A DNA stretch of 26,171 bases from assembly GCA_041178325.1 (NCBI GenBank), contig JBEGVN010000024.1:1-26171 (forward strand). The letters are read 5' to 3'. Source of the stretch: UBA6136 sp041178325 (GTDB lineage: Bacteria > Pseudomonadota > Gammaproteobacteria > Methylococcales > Methylococcaceae). The position numbers and the translations under genes are program-made. Below are positions 15,289 through 23,765 of the stretch, piece after piece. Within the stretch, counting starts at the first letter, position 1, and every line of letters starts with the position of its first letter. The notes under the pieces were generated by a model. The model worked only from the letters and a program-made list of their open reading frames with translations. It was not told where the DNA came from and did no database searches.

Positions 15289-16608
15289 TCAGTGGAGCTT
15301 GATCCTGGGTTGAATACGGCTTCTGAAAAACGAAGACAGAACAATCAGAATCATCCGGAAGGGACCAAAAAGGGCCATCTGATGCATTTTGTAAAGCGAC
15401 AGGTAGACCAGACGAGCAATCAGGCCCTCGATCATGACCGAGCCCATGAGATTTCCCATGAGGCTGCCGACCGTACTGTACTTCCCCAGAGAAACCAGTG
15501 AACCATAATCGAGATAGCGGAAAGGCTTCTGCGACTTCTTCTTTAGGCGGCGTAATAGATTAGTGAAGACCTGATCAGCCATCTGATGCGCCGCCTGAGC
15601 CCTTGGAGGAACATTGATTCCTTTTTCAGGCCATAGGCAGGCCGCACAATCACCAATCGCATAAATATCGGGGTCCCGGGTAACTTGTAGTGTCTCGGTC
15701 ACAACCAGCTGATTGATGCGATTAGTCTCAAGACCGGCGATATCCTTGAGGAAATCCGGTGCTTTCACCCCAGCCGCCCAGACTTTGGCCGCCGCCCGAA
15801 TCACCTCTCCGGTGTCAGTACGGACTCCATCCTCCATGACTTCGACCACCTTGACGCCCAAGCGGACATCAATCCCGAGCTTCTTTAGCTGGCTCAGTGT
15901 TGCTGCAGACAATCGTGGCGGCAACATGCCGAGGAGTACGGGCGCCGACTCAATGATATGGATCTTGATGTCGGAGGGTTGTACGTTATCCAACCCATAG
16001 GAGTTCAAGAGTCGCGCGGCATGATGAAGCTGGGCGGAGAGCTCGATGCCGGTTGCCCCTCCCCCGACGATAATGACATCTAGTTCGCCCTGCTTCGCAC
16101 CACCACTGGCCTGCGCACTCAAGTAGGCACCAAGCAGTTTTTCTTGGAAATCCTCCGCCTCTTTGGTCGAATCGAGAAACATGCAGTGGGTAGAGGCCCC
16201 GGGAACGCCAAAATCGTTGCAGACGCTACCAACCGACATCACGAGATAGTCGTAACTGAGCGTGCGCTCGGGAACGATGAGCTCCCCTTTGCTGCTGTGG
16301 AGAGGTGAAATGCGAATTTCCTTGCGCTCACGATCCAGGCCACACATCGCCCCGAGAACGAATCGGAAATGATTCTCGCTGGCTTGGGCCAAATACTCGA
16401 TCTCATCATCGTGAGTATCAAGCGTGCCGGCAGCGACCTCATGAAGCAATGGCTTCCAGATATGAGTTCGCCCTAAATCCACGAGCGTGACTTGAACCTG
16501 GCCCTTGCGACCTAGCTTTCGACCGAGGCGGGTTGCAAGCTCAAGGCCGCCTGCACCACCACCCACCACTACCACCCGGGGAGCTTCCCGAACTTTGTCT
16601 TTGCCCAT
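15289..16608 (-). CDS. ndh: Type II NADH dehydrogenase (NDH-2)
   Basis: The 439-residue flavoprotein has an FAD-binding Rossmann motif VVVVGGGAGGLELATRLG at the N terminus, the family segment THIWKPLLHEVAAGTLD, a second dinucleotide fold DVIIVGGGATGIELSAQL for NADH, and DIYAIGDCAA near the C-terminal FAD contact. It ends in a basic/hydrophobic tail of the sort that binds the inner membrane. It oxidises NADH and reduces quinone without proton pumping. The frame opens at a GTG at 16641, but ATG at 16608 has GGAG 8 nt upstream and gives the usual N terminus, so it is preferred. It is divergent from relA. Confidence 0.92.
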   Translation of the reverse strand: MGKDKVREAPRVVVVGGGAGGLELATRLGRKLGRKGQVQVTLVDLGRTHIWKPLLHEVAAGTLDTHDDEIEYLAQASENHFRFVLGAMCGLDRERKEIRISPLHSSKGELIVPERTLSYDYLVMSVGSVCNDFGVPGASTHCMFLDSTKEAEDFQEKLLGAYLSAQASGGAKQGELDVIIVGGGATGIELSAQLHHAARLLNSYGLDNVQPSDIKIHIIESAPVLLGMLPPRLSAATLSQLKKLGIDVRLGVKVVEVMEDGVRTDTGEVIRAAAKVWAAGVKAPDFLKDIAGLETNRINQLVVTETLQVTRDPDIYAIGDCAACLWPEKGINVPPRAQAAHQMADQVFTNLLRRLKKKSQKPFRYLDYGSLVSLGKYSTVGSLMGNLMGSVMIEGLIARLVYLSLYKMHQMALFGPFRMILIVLSSFFRSRIQPRIKLH

Positions 16609-16700
16609 GAACTCATCTCCGAACAGGTCAATTTCTACCACCTATAGCATGCTTCCAGTTTAGCCTTTTGACCTTGGAATGTCCGAGAGAAAACGAACAG

Positions 16701-16723
16701 TCCTACTCTCTGGTAGGATTTTT
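16701..16723 (+). terminator. Terminator-like hairpin in the relA leader
   Basis: TCCTAC (16701-16706) pairs perfectly with GTAGGA (16713-16718) around loop TCTCTG, followed by TTTTT (16719-16723). It points toward relA and ends 28 nt before the GTG start. The upstream gene ndh is on the opposite strand, so no plus-strand gene seems to need this terminator. It may be a leader attenuator, or stop an unannotated small RNA. Confidence 0.55.
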
Positions 16724-16751
16724 GGCGCGTATCCTGCTGCAAGGCGATTAA

Positions 16752-18998
16752 GTGTCGCCCGCTCCGCCCCCGATGAAACATACTCTTTACCCCCCAGAGC
16801 AACCCCCTCTCGACGATGAAGAACTCCTCGTCCGACTTAATCGTGGCTACCCCGAGGAGGAGCGCGCGCTGATCGCAAGCGCTCTGGAACTCGCGATCCA
16901 GGCGTCTCAGCACGAACTGCCAGGACGCCCCAGAGGTATTGATGTAGCGCTTATCGTCCATCAACTCAACGTGGATGCAACAACCGTCCAGGTTGCCCTC
17001 CTGAGTGACCCGCACATCAGGGATAGCATTGATCCCTCGGTCATTCATCACCGTTTCGGTGCAAAAACGGCCGAACTCGTGCAGAAGGTGAACTGGCTTA
17101 ATACCTTTGACGAATACCGTAAGTCCGAAACCAAGGAGCCAAACCAGGCCGAACTGTTGAGAAGCATGCTGCTGGCGGTGGTAAATGACGTCAGAGCCGT
17201 GATGGTCAAGCTGGCCTATCGGCTGCAACGCCTTAGGCTGATGCGAACATCCCCTGATGAGCAGCTTCGCCGCGACATCGCGGTAGAAACCTTAGACCTT
17301 TTCACCCCGTTAGCTAACCGCTTGGGCGTCGGTCAATTGAAATGGGAGATGGAAGATCTCTCGTTTCGCTATCTTGATCCAGAAGAATATCGCCGCCTCG
17401 CCAAGTCTCTGGCGTCGAACCGTGTGGGCCGTGAAGCCTTTGTTCAGCATTTCATTGCCGAACTAAAGCATCGACTAGGAGCTGCAGGAATTGATGCACG
17501 CGTCTTTGGGCGCCCCAAACATATTTTTAGCATTCACAAGAAGATTGAGCGCAAGGACATCCCATTGGAAGAGCTTTATGACCTCCATGCGGTCCGCGTC
17601 ATCGTCAAGGATGTGCCTGCCTGCTATACGGTTCTCGGGGTGGTACATAGTATCTGGCTTCATATTCCGAAGGAGCTCGATGACTACATTGCCAATCCAA
17701 AACCGAACGGTTACCAGTCTTTGCATACGGTGGTCATTGGTCCGGAGGGCAAACCGGTAGAGATCCAGATTCGTACCGAGGAAATGCACAGTTTTGCCGA
17801 GTTTGGTGTCGCCGCCCACTGGCGGTACAAGGAAGGAAGCCGACAGGATCAGGCCTTGGATCAAAACGTCAACGCTCTCAGACGAATTCTTGAGGCGCGT
17901 GATGATGAACAAGGCATTCTGGATTCATTCCGATCCGAACTTTTCGAAGATCAGATCTTTGTTCTCACTCCTAAAGGACAGGTCATTCGACTCCGCAAAG
18001 GGGCTACACCCGTTGACTTTGCCTACGGAATTCACACCGAGGTCGGGCATCGCTGCCGAGGCGCCAAGGTCAATGGCAAGATGGTCGCACTCACCCATTC
18101 TCTGAAATCCGGTGAACGGGTCGAGATCCTTACCGCCAAACATGGGGGCCCCAGCCTTGGGTGGCTGGACCCACACCTCGGTTACGTCAAAACCACGCAC
18201 GCACGCAATAAGATTCGTGCCTGGTTCAGGCAGCAGGATCACGAGCGCCACATTCGGGCAGGCAAAATGCTCCTGGACGATGCGCGCCATAAATTAAGCT
18301 TGAAGGAGATTGACACCGAGAGTCTTGCAAAACACTTCCATTTACCCCGATCCGAGGACCTCTTTCTGGCCATTGGGCGCTTGGATATCACCAGCAATCA
18401 ACTGGATAACGCGCTCAAGCCCACTGAAAAAGCCGTCCGCCCCCAATCAACGCCTCGCAAAACGACACGCGGCGTCGATCGACGGATCAACGACAACGAA
18501 ATCATGATTCAGGGTGTCAGGAATCTGGTGACCCACATCGCTAGATGTTGTCAGCCTCAGCCTGGTGACCCGATTGTCGGTTTCGTCACTGTTGCCCGGG
18601 GCATTGCAATCCACCGACAGGACTGCAAAAACGTGCTCGGAATTCCCGCTTCAAGGCAAAACCGTCTGCTCGACGTGACCTGGGGCGCAGAAGGCCATGG
18701 CGCCATCGTTGACCTCAGTATTCAGGCCATCGATCGAAAGGGCATCATCAAAGAAATTACGCACCTATTGGCTGCAGATGGTTTAGAAATCCTTAAAATC
18801 CAGAATCGTCCTGTCGCTGAGAATCAGAAGATACTGATTCAAGTCCGAGTGGCCGGAAAGAGTTCGGCCATGATCAATCGAACACTTGGCGAATTAGCCG
18901 AACTCCCCGATGTCCTCGAAATTAGAAAAGAGGAACCGTCACCCCATTCGGCAATGCAGAAAAGAACGCCAAAGACTCCAACTGAGACGGGCGACTAA
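16752..18998 (+). CDS. relA: RelA-type (p)ppGpp synthetase
   Basis: The 748-residue RelA/SpoT homologue has a degenerate hydrolase domain: the HD metal pair is replaced (LLSDP at 83-87) and the downstream KLAYRLQRLR has lost the KLADR-type Asp. The synthetase domain (about 250-360) is intact and carries the acidic EXDD motif ELDD (308-311) that marks monofunctional RelA rather than bifunctional SpoT/Rel enzymes, followed by YIANPKPNGYQSLHT. A TGS domain (about 390-460), helical and conserved-Cys regions (ARCCQP), and a C-terminal ACT domain for ribosome sensing follow. It should make pppGpp on starved ribosomes. The GTG at 16752 has AGG 7 nt upstream; ATG at 16773 is an alternative start. A separate SpoT is expected elsewhere. 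Confidence 0.94.
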   Translation: MSPAPPPMKHTLYPPEQPPLDDEELLVRLNRGYPEEERALIASALELAIQASQHELPGRPRGIDVALIVHQLNVDATTVQVALLSDPHIRDSIDPSVIHHRFGAKTAELVQKVNWLNTFDEYRKSETKEPNQAELLRSMLLAVVNDVRAVMVKLAYRLQRLRLMRTSPDEQLRRDIAVETLDLFTPLANRLGVGQLKWEMEDLSFRYLDPEEYRRLAKSLASNRVGREAFVQHFIAELKHRLGAAGIDARVFGRPKHIFSIHKKIERKDIPLEELYDLHAVRVIVKDVPACYTVLGVVHSIWLHIPKELDDYIANPKPNGYQSLHTVVIGPEGKPVEIQIRTEEMHSFAEFGVAAHWRYKEGSRQDQALDQNVNALRRILEARDDEQGILDSFRSELFEDQIFVLTPKGQVIRLRKGATPVDFAYGIHTEVGHRCRGAKVNGKMVALTHSLKSGERVEILTAKHGGPSLGWLDPHLGYVKTTHARNKIRAWFRQQDHERHIRAGKMLLDDARHKLSLKEIDTESLAKHFHLPRSEDLFLAIGRLDITSNQLDNALKPTEKAVRPQSTPRKTTRGVDRRINDNEIMIQGVRNLVTHIARCCQPQPGDPIVGFVTVARGIAIHRQDCKNVLGIPASRQNRLLDVTWGAEGHGAIVDLSIQAIDRKGIIKEITHLLAADGLEILKIQNRPVAENQKILIQVRVAGKSSAMINRTLGELAELPDVLEIRKEEPSPHSAMQKRTPKTPTETGD

Positions 18999-19073
18999 AC
19001 TCTGTAAGCGCTAAAAACTGGCGTCTCACGATGCCATCGACTATGCTGCCGCCCCCAAATCCTGAGCAGGAAA

Positions 19074-21122
19074 ATGCAAAACAAGCCCTCGAAGATCAAA
19101 ATTACAATCTATTTCCTGATCGCCCTGCTCATCCCTCCCATCGCCATCATAGGGTACCTCGGGCTCACTGGCGCATCGCTATCGACCCCTAAAGCGATGC
19201 TGGCCGAGCTATTAGGCGGTAACGCCAGCACTATTCACGCATGGCGCCCAGCAACCCATGGCGAGGATCAACACCTTGTGATCGGCCTGGATTCGCCCCG
19301 AATCGGAATTCTCGATGAATCCATTGCCTTCCGCCGCATATTGCCCGAAGGCTTGACCCGGGACTCTTCAGAATGGAGTGTGCGCCGGACACTGGGCAGC
19401 CTGGACGCCTCCCGATTTGACTACCTCTCCTTCTGGGTTCGAGGGGAGCCTAGTACGGCTTCTCCATTGGCTCTGGAAATCACATTTACGCTGGCCGACT
19501 CCAGCAAACCAGCAAAAACGATCGAGGGTCACAGTTTTGTCCTCGGACTTGGGCCCGACTGGAAACAGGTTCTGGTCCCTCTGGCCAAGGTTGAAGGGAT
19601 TGATGACTGGCACCGACTCACTGGCATCAACATCAAGGTAATAGCCGGAAGCACCCGGACGTCGCCGGTCAATGTCTTCTGGATCGATGAAATGGCTTTG
19701 CTTCATGGCGACAGCGATGAGGAAGAGGAAACCGTGGTAGCACTCTCACGACTACCCGATGTGGGAACGCCAGAGACCCCCGAAGAACACAGAGCCCGAC
19801 TGAAACAACGCCTTGTCGGATGGCCCAAAGAGCTTCAGATTGATCCAGCCTCGCTCCCCAGCGATGACGCAGGACTTTTACACCGACTGGCCGCGGACAC
19901 ATGGCGAGGTATTGATGACTTGACCGACCGAGAATCCGGGTTACCACTTGATCGCATTCAGTTTGCCGCTGAAGGATCCGATGTCGATCAGGCCTGGATC
20001 GGCGACTACACCAACATTACCAATATCGGTTTCTATTTCCTCTCACTGGTCGCCGCCAATGAGTTGGGCCTAATTCCCCGTGAAATAGCGATTGAAAAGA
20101 TCAAAGCCACTCTGACCTCACTTGAAAATGTGGAGACCAGTCATGGTTTCTTTTTCAACTACTACAATACGACCACTCTGGCCCGCACGGATGATCTGAT
20201 CTCCTTCGTCGACTCTAGCTGGCTGACTTCAGGCCTCATTGTCGCTCGGCAGGCCTTTCCAGAAATTGCGGATCGGGCTTCTCGGCTGATTGCTCAGGGC
20301 AACTTTCAGTACTTCTACGATCCTGCCAAAGGTCTGATGTCGCACGGTAATAATGGAAGACTGGGTCAACAGCTCAAAATTTATTACGGTGTTTTCTATA
20401 CGGAGGCACGATTAGGAAGCCTGATTGGTATCGGCAAGGGTGATCTCCCCGAAAAGCAATGGTTCCAAAGCGCAAGGACCATGCCCCCGGAAATGACCTG
20501 GCAGCAGCAGGTTCCCGTTGATTACAAAGAACAGGAGGCCATGGGATTCCGTTGGATGTCCGGCCACTACCACTGGCATGACCGCGATTTTGTACCCTCT
20601 TGGGGCGGCAGCATGTTCGAAGCCCTCATGCCCCTTTTGGTCATGGATGAAGTCAAACACGCTCCGAACAACCTCGGCAAGAACGACGTAACGCATACCC
20701 AATTGCAACGGATTCATGCCATGGAAGACTTACACTACCCCGTTTGGGGTATGTCACCCAGCTCGACAGCCGATGGCCAGGGGTATACCGAGTATGGCGT
20801 TCCGAGGCTGGGTGTCGGTGGATACAAGGCAGGGGCCGTGACCCCGCATGCGGCCGTACTGGCTCTCATGACGGACCCCGTTGAAGCCACGAAAAACATT
20901 CGTCGGCTGATCAAGGACTACCCTGTGTACGGCGAATATGGCCTTTACGACGCGGTAGACCCCTTCACGCATCAGGTCGGACGCAATTATCTTTGCCTCG
21001 ATCAGGCTATGATCTTGGTGGCTTTAGCAAACCACCTGAAGGACCACGCAGTGCAGAAATATTTTGCACAAGACCCCATCATTCAACGCACCCTGCCCCT
21101 CCTCAAGATTGAGAAGTTCTAG
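19074..21122 (+). CDS. Membrane-anchored glycoamylase-like/DUF3131-type protein
   Basis: The 682-residue protein has one N-terminal membrane anchor (about 8-30) with the bulk in the periplasm. Residues ~60-210 look like a beta-sandwich carbohydrate-binding module (SLDASRFDYLSFWVRG; WKQVLVPLAKV; VFWIDEMAL). Residues ~270-670 resemble the alpha/alpha-barrel glycoamylase-like family (PF10091/DUF3131 region): DRESGLPLDRI, TNIGFYFLSLVAANELG, GFFFNYYNTTT, SFVDSSWL, WGGSMFEALMPLL, YGEYGLYDAVDP and YLCLDQAMILVALAN. Relatives include beta-1,2-glucan-acting enzymes and the glycoamylase-like part of cyclic glucan synthases, so an envelope glucan substrate is possible but not shown. The ATG follows GAGCAGGAAA. 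It lies 75 bp after relA and stands apart from any sugar gene cluster. Confidence 0.72.
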   Translation: MQNKPSKIKITIYFLIALLIPPIAIIGYLGLTGASLSTPKAMLAELLGGNASTIHAWRPATHGEDQHLVIGLDSPRIGILDESIAFRRILPEGLTRDSSEWSVRRTLGSLDASRFDYLSFWVRGEPSTASPLALEITFTLADSSKPAKTIEGHSFVLGLGPDWKQVLVPLAKVEGIDDWHRLTGINIKVIAGSTRTSPVNVFWIDEMALLHGDSDEEEETVVALSRLPDVGTPETPEEHRARLKQRLVGWPKELQIDPASLPSDDAGLLHRLAADTWRGIDDLTDRESGLPLDRIQFAAEGSDVDQAWIGDYTNITNIGFYFLSLVAANELGLIPREIAIEKIKATLTSLENVETSHGFFFNYYNTTTLARTDDLISFVDSSWLTSGLIVARQAFPEIADRASRLIAQGNFQYFYDPAKGLMSHGNNGRLGQQLKIYYGVFYTEARLGSLIGIGKGDLPEKQWFQSARTMPPEMTWQQQVPVDYKEQEAMGFRWMSGHYHWHDRDFVPSWGGSMFEALMPLLVMDEVKHAPNNLGKNDVTHTQLQRIHAMEDLHYPVWGMSPSSTADGQGYTEYGVPRLGVGGYKAGAVTPHAAVLALMTDPVEATKNIRRLIKDYPVYGEYGLYDAVDPFTHQVGRNYLCLDQAMILVALANHLKDHAVQKYFAQDPIIQRTLPLLKIEKF

Positions 21123-22075
21123 CGGGAGAGTCCGGACTCTTCAGAAGGGTTAGCCACGCCATGGGGCACATGCCCTGTGGCGACGTGCTCGCGCGCCGAA
21201 TCGCAGTGCCGCTTTTGATCATCAAAAAAGATATCAGCGCCAAATGCCCCAAGAAACGGGCCTTTCTCCTTTCCCCCGAGAAAGATGGCCTCATCAATTC
21301 GGATGCCCCATGCCCTGAGGGTTCTAACGACCCGCTCATGAGCCGGTGCTGACCGCGCGGTCACCAAAGCCGTTCGAATGGGGGACTCGGTCGCTGGAAA
21401 AAGGGCTTGCAGCTGATGGAGCGTTGCCAGAAAGTTCTTAAAGGGGCCTCCGGACAACGGATTATGCGCCTCAAGCATCTCGTATTCGGTAAATGCCTCA
21501 AGCCCCTGCTCCCGATAAATCCGCTCCGACTCATCAGAAAACAGGACAGCGTCTCCATCGAATGCAATACGCAGCTGTCCCGACTCAGCGGGGGACTTGC
21601 TTCCTGACACAATTGTCGCAGCGGCGTGCCCGGCAGAAAGCGCCTTGCGAACATCTTCTGCGTTGGTTGAAAGAAAGAGATTTGCGCCAAAAGCCGAAAT
21701 ATAGCTGAAAGGGGACTCCCCGCTGGTAAAGGCTGCTCGGGTAATAGCAAGTCCATGATGCTGAATCGAATTAAAGACCCGCAACCCTGTATCCGCACTA
21801 TTCCGTGAAAGCAGAATCACCTCGACCGTGGGCTGGCCGAGCATGTCATTGATAGCCAGGAACTTCCTAACAAGTCCAAACGCAACGCCCGGCGGCAGGA
21901 CCTCGTCTTCATGCTCAATCTGATAGCGGCAAAAGGCTTCTTTCCCTTGCGTCTCAAAAATCCGATGGGACGCATCGAGGTCAAATAAAGCCCGCGAGGA
22001 AATCGCAACCACAAGCTTACGGGTCTTGGAACTGCCGCAACCATCCTGCTGAAGCACCTCAGATCCTTGCGACAT
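21119..22075 (-). CDS. Cytosolic 5'-nucleotidase family protein (PF06189 type)
   Basis: The 318-residue protein matches the bacterial/eukaryotic cN-I-like 5'-nucleotidase family. Recognisable blocks are LVVAISSRALFDLD near the N terminus, EVILLSRNSADTGLRVFNSI, ISAFGANLFLSTN, RIAFDGDAVLFSDESE and GADIFFDDQKRHCDSA at the C terminus, the last two being HAD-like Asp motifs. It would dephosphorylate nucleoside monophosphates in the cytoplasm. The open frame begins at GTG 22111, but ATG at 22075 has GGAG 6 nt upstream and is preferred. Its stop codon shares CTAG (21119-21122) with the stop of the convergent glycosidase-like gene. Confidence 0.88.
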   Translation of the reverse strand: MSQGSEVLQQDGCGSSKTRKLVVAISSRALFDLDASHRIFETQGKEAFCRYQIEHEDEVLPPGVAFGLVRKFLAINDMLGQPTVEVILLSRNSADTGLRVFNSIQHHGLAITRAAFTSGESPFSYISAFGANLFLSTNAEDVRKALSAGHAAATIVSGSKSPAESGQLRIAFDGDAVLFSDESERIYREQGLEAFTEYEMLEAHNPLSGGPFKNFLATLHQLQALFPATESPIRTALVTARSAPAHERVVRTLRAWGIRIDEAIFLGGKEKGPFLGAFGADIFFDDQKRHCDSAREHVATGHVPHGVANPSEESGLSR

Positions 22076-22266
22076 TTGCCTCTCCATGGATCGTAAAAAA
22101 AATACGAGCACCTTTTTGCAAAATCGGTGAAACCATCGGCCGATTCACTTGTCTTACCCCTCGTCCTTGCCTGCAAGAGATCACTCTCTCGCGCGTTTGT
22201 TTCAGGTAAGAGATAATACAAGATGCGCCTGAGGGCGATTACCCAATTGAGACACTAGGCACTCCG

Positions 22267-22731
22267 ATGAAAGACTTCTTCAACAAGCTGGTTCGCAGCA
22301 AGTATTCACTGATCTATCTGATCCTGACAATCGGTCTTCTCTACACGCTGCAGGAAAAGGCGATCATGCCCTTGGTACTGAAGGTTGTGAAGTCTGAGGC
22401 TTTCTTTGAGAAGCCGGTCGAGGACAACGAACCGCTTGGAAAGCTCGATGCCAAAACCGAAAGAACCGCTTTCGCGCTGGCCAACTGCCGTGAGGCAGTC
22501 CGAAAGGAAGGTAATCTTCCTGAGGGCATCAAGTTTGAAGGTGAGGACTACGAGACTTGGGCTCTCGGGAACCGCCAATATCTGGTTCGTTCCAGCGTGA
22601 AGTTCGCTGAACCCGGAAAAGCCATCGTAGAAAAACTTTTTGCTTGCACAGTCCGACTCACCGGTGAGGACCAGACCAAGCCTGAAAGTTGGGCAATCTT
22701 GGGTGTTGATTACAACCCTGAAGCCAACTAA
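22267..22731 (+). CDS. Small membrane-anchored protein of unknown function
   Basis: I do not recognise this 154-residue protein. It has a short basic N terminus (MKDFFNKLVRSKYS), one membrane helix at about 14-33 and a charged, mostly soluble remainder with two cysteines (in LANCREAV and LFACTVRL) that could form a periplasmic disulfide. The pattern NRQYLVRSSVKFAEPGKAIVEKLFACTVRLTGED, seen in two halves, suggests a small beta-rich domain that might bind a partner. AGG lies about 7 nt before the ATG. A strong hairpin follows 14 bp after the stop, so it seems to be a monocistronic gene. Coding is supported by the start, the anchor and the terminator, not by homology. Confidence 0.7.
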   Translation: MKDFFNKLVRSKYSLIYLILTIGLLYTLQEKAIMPLVLKVVKSEAFFEKPVEDNEPLGKLDAKTERTAFALANCREAVRKEGNLPEGIKFEGEDYETWALGNRQYLVRSSVKFAEPGKAIVEKLFACTVRLTGEDQTKPESWAILGVDYNPEAN

Positions 22732-22745
22732 TACCCCGCTATTAT

Positions 22746-22770
22746 GCAGGGGGGCTACCCCCCCTGCTTT
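22746..22770 (+). terminator. G/C-rich terminator hairpin
   Basis: GCAGGGGGG (22746-22754) pairs with CCCCCCTGC (22759-22767) around loop CTAC, a 9-bp GC-only-centred stem, followed by TTT. It sits between the convergent hypothetical gene and hinT. The T tract is short on the plus strand, and the minus strand gives only ATAAT after the stem, so it probably acts mainly for the plus-strand gene. Confidence 0.75.
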
Positions 22771-22778
22771 GATGTGAA

Positions 22779-23123
22779 TTAGCCAGGCGGCCAATTCATT
22801 CGACGTCCGCCTAGGACGTGGAGGTGCAGGTGATACACCTCCTGTCCACCGTCAGCGCGGCAGTTAATCACAGTCCTGTAGCCCCCGCTAGAAAGTCCTT
22901 CGCGTCTCGCTACTTCCTGCACTGCCTTAAACAACTCCGAAGCCAGATCAGACTCCTCCGGTGGAAAATCGTCGAGCGTTGGAATATGAAGCTTGGGTAT
23001 GACCAACACATGAACTTTGGCCTGGGGATGAATATCGCGGAATGCCAAGACGCGATCCGTCTCATAGACGATATCCGGGCGAATGGTTCCCTGCGCCATC
23101 TTGCAGAAAAGACAATCAGTCAT
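22779..23123 (-). CDS. hinT: Histidine triad (HIT) purine nucleotide hydrolase, HinT type
   Basis: The 114-residue protein has the catalytic triad motif HLHLHVLGG (His98, His100, His102) plus the N-terminal CLFCKMAQGTI, where the two cysteines (4, 7) are typical of this HIT branch. HinT hydrolyses phosphoramidates of purine nucleotides such as AMP-lysine. AGGAG lies 8 nt before the ATG. It is the last gene of the dnaX-ybaB-recR-hinT series, 38 bp after recR, and ends close to the hairpin shared with the convergent gene. Confidence 0.95.
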   Translation of the reverse strand: MTDCLFCKMAQGTIRPDIVYETDRVLAFRDIHPQAKVHVLVIPKLHIPTLDDFPPEESDLASELFKAVQEVARREGLSSGGYRTVINCRADGGQEVYHLHLHVLGGRRMNWPPG

Positions 23124-23161
23124 CGCTTGTTCTCCTGAGGTTCAACTCATACAGGGGCGGA

Positions 23162-23758
23162 TCACAGTGAACGCCGGCCATTAAAGGCATGCGTCAAGGT
23201 CGCACCATCCACGTATTCCAGCTCTCCTCCGAGGGGCATGCCATAAGCCAGGCGTGAGGTTTGAATCTCAAGCTCCCGAGCCATCCCATGGATATAGTGG
23301 GCCGTTGCTTCGCCTTCGACCGTCGTATTCGTAGCCAGAATGACCTCTCTGACCTCTCCCCCCTTGAGTCGAGACTCCAGAAGATCCAACCGCAGCTCGC
23401 GTGGCCCAACCCCATCAAGAGGAGAGAGTCGACCATTTAATACAAAAAAAAGCCCCTGGTACCCGGTTGCTCTTGAGATGGCATCCATTTCCGCAGGTGA
23501 CTCCACCACACAGAGCAGCGCGCGGTCTCGACGAGTACTCGCACAAATCCCGCAAACTTCAGACTCCGTCAGCGTCCGGCATTCTCGACAATAACCGACG
23601 GTATCCAGAGCCTTGAGCAAAGTTTCAGCCAACCGTCTTGCACCCTCACGATCACGCTGCAACAAATGAAAGGTCATTCTCTGGGCTGACTTTGGTCCAA
23701 CACCCGGAAGGCATCGAAAAGCCCGCATCAGTTGCTGAAGCACTCCTGAGACCTCCAT
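23162..23758 (-). CDS. recR: Recombination mediator protein RecR
   Basis: The 198-residue protein has a helix-hairpin-helix (residues ~8-35, FRCLPGVGPKSAQRM), a four-cysteine zinc finger (Cys57, 60, 69, 72: GYCREC...VCGIC), a Toprim domain (LLCVVESPAEMDAI) and the C-terminal Walker-B-like ATNTTVEGEATAHYI. RecR with RecF and RecO loads RecA onto gapped single-stranded DNA. The frame opens further upstream, but ATG 23758 is chosen because MEVSGVLQQL matches the family start and it lies 7 nt after the ybaB stop. Confidence 0.97.
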   Translation of the reverse strand: MEVSGVLQQLMRAFRCLPGVGPKSAQRMTFHLLQRDREGARRLAETLLKALDTVGYCRECRTLTESEVCGICASTRRDRALLCVVESPAEMDAISRATGYQGLFFVLNGRLSPLDGVGPRELRLDLLESRLKGGEVREVILATNTTVEGEATAHYIHGMARELEIQTSRLAYGMPLGGELEYVDGATLTHAFNGRRSL

Positions 23759-23765
23759 CTGCGGC

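Noticed and set aside
22118..22190. Inverted repeats AATCGG...CCGATT and AGAGA-TCAC-TCTCT in the gap before 22267
   Set aside because: Short arms with no link to a promoter I could identify; could easily be chance.
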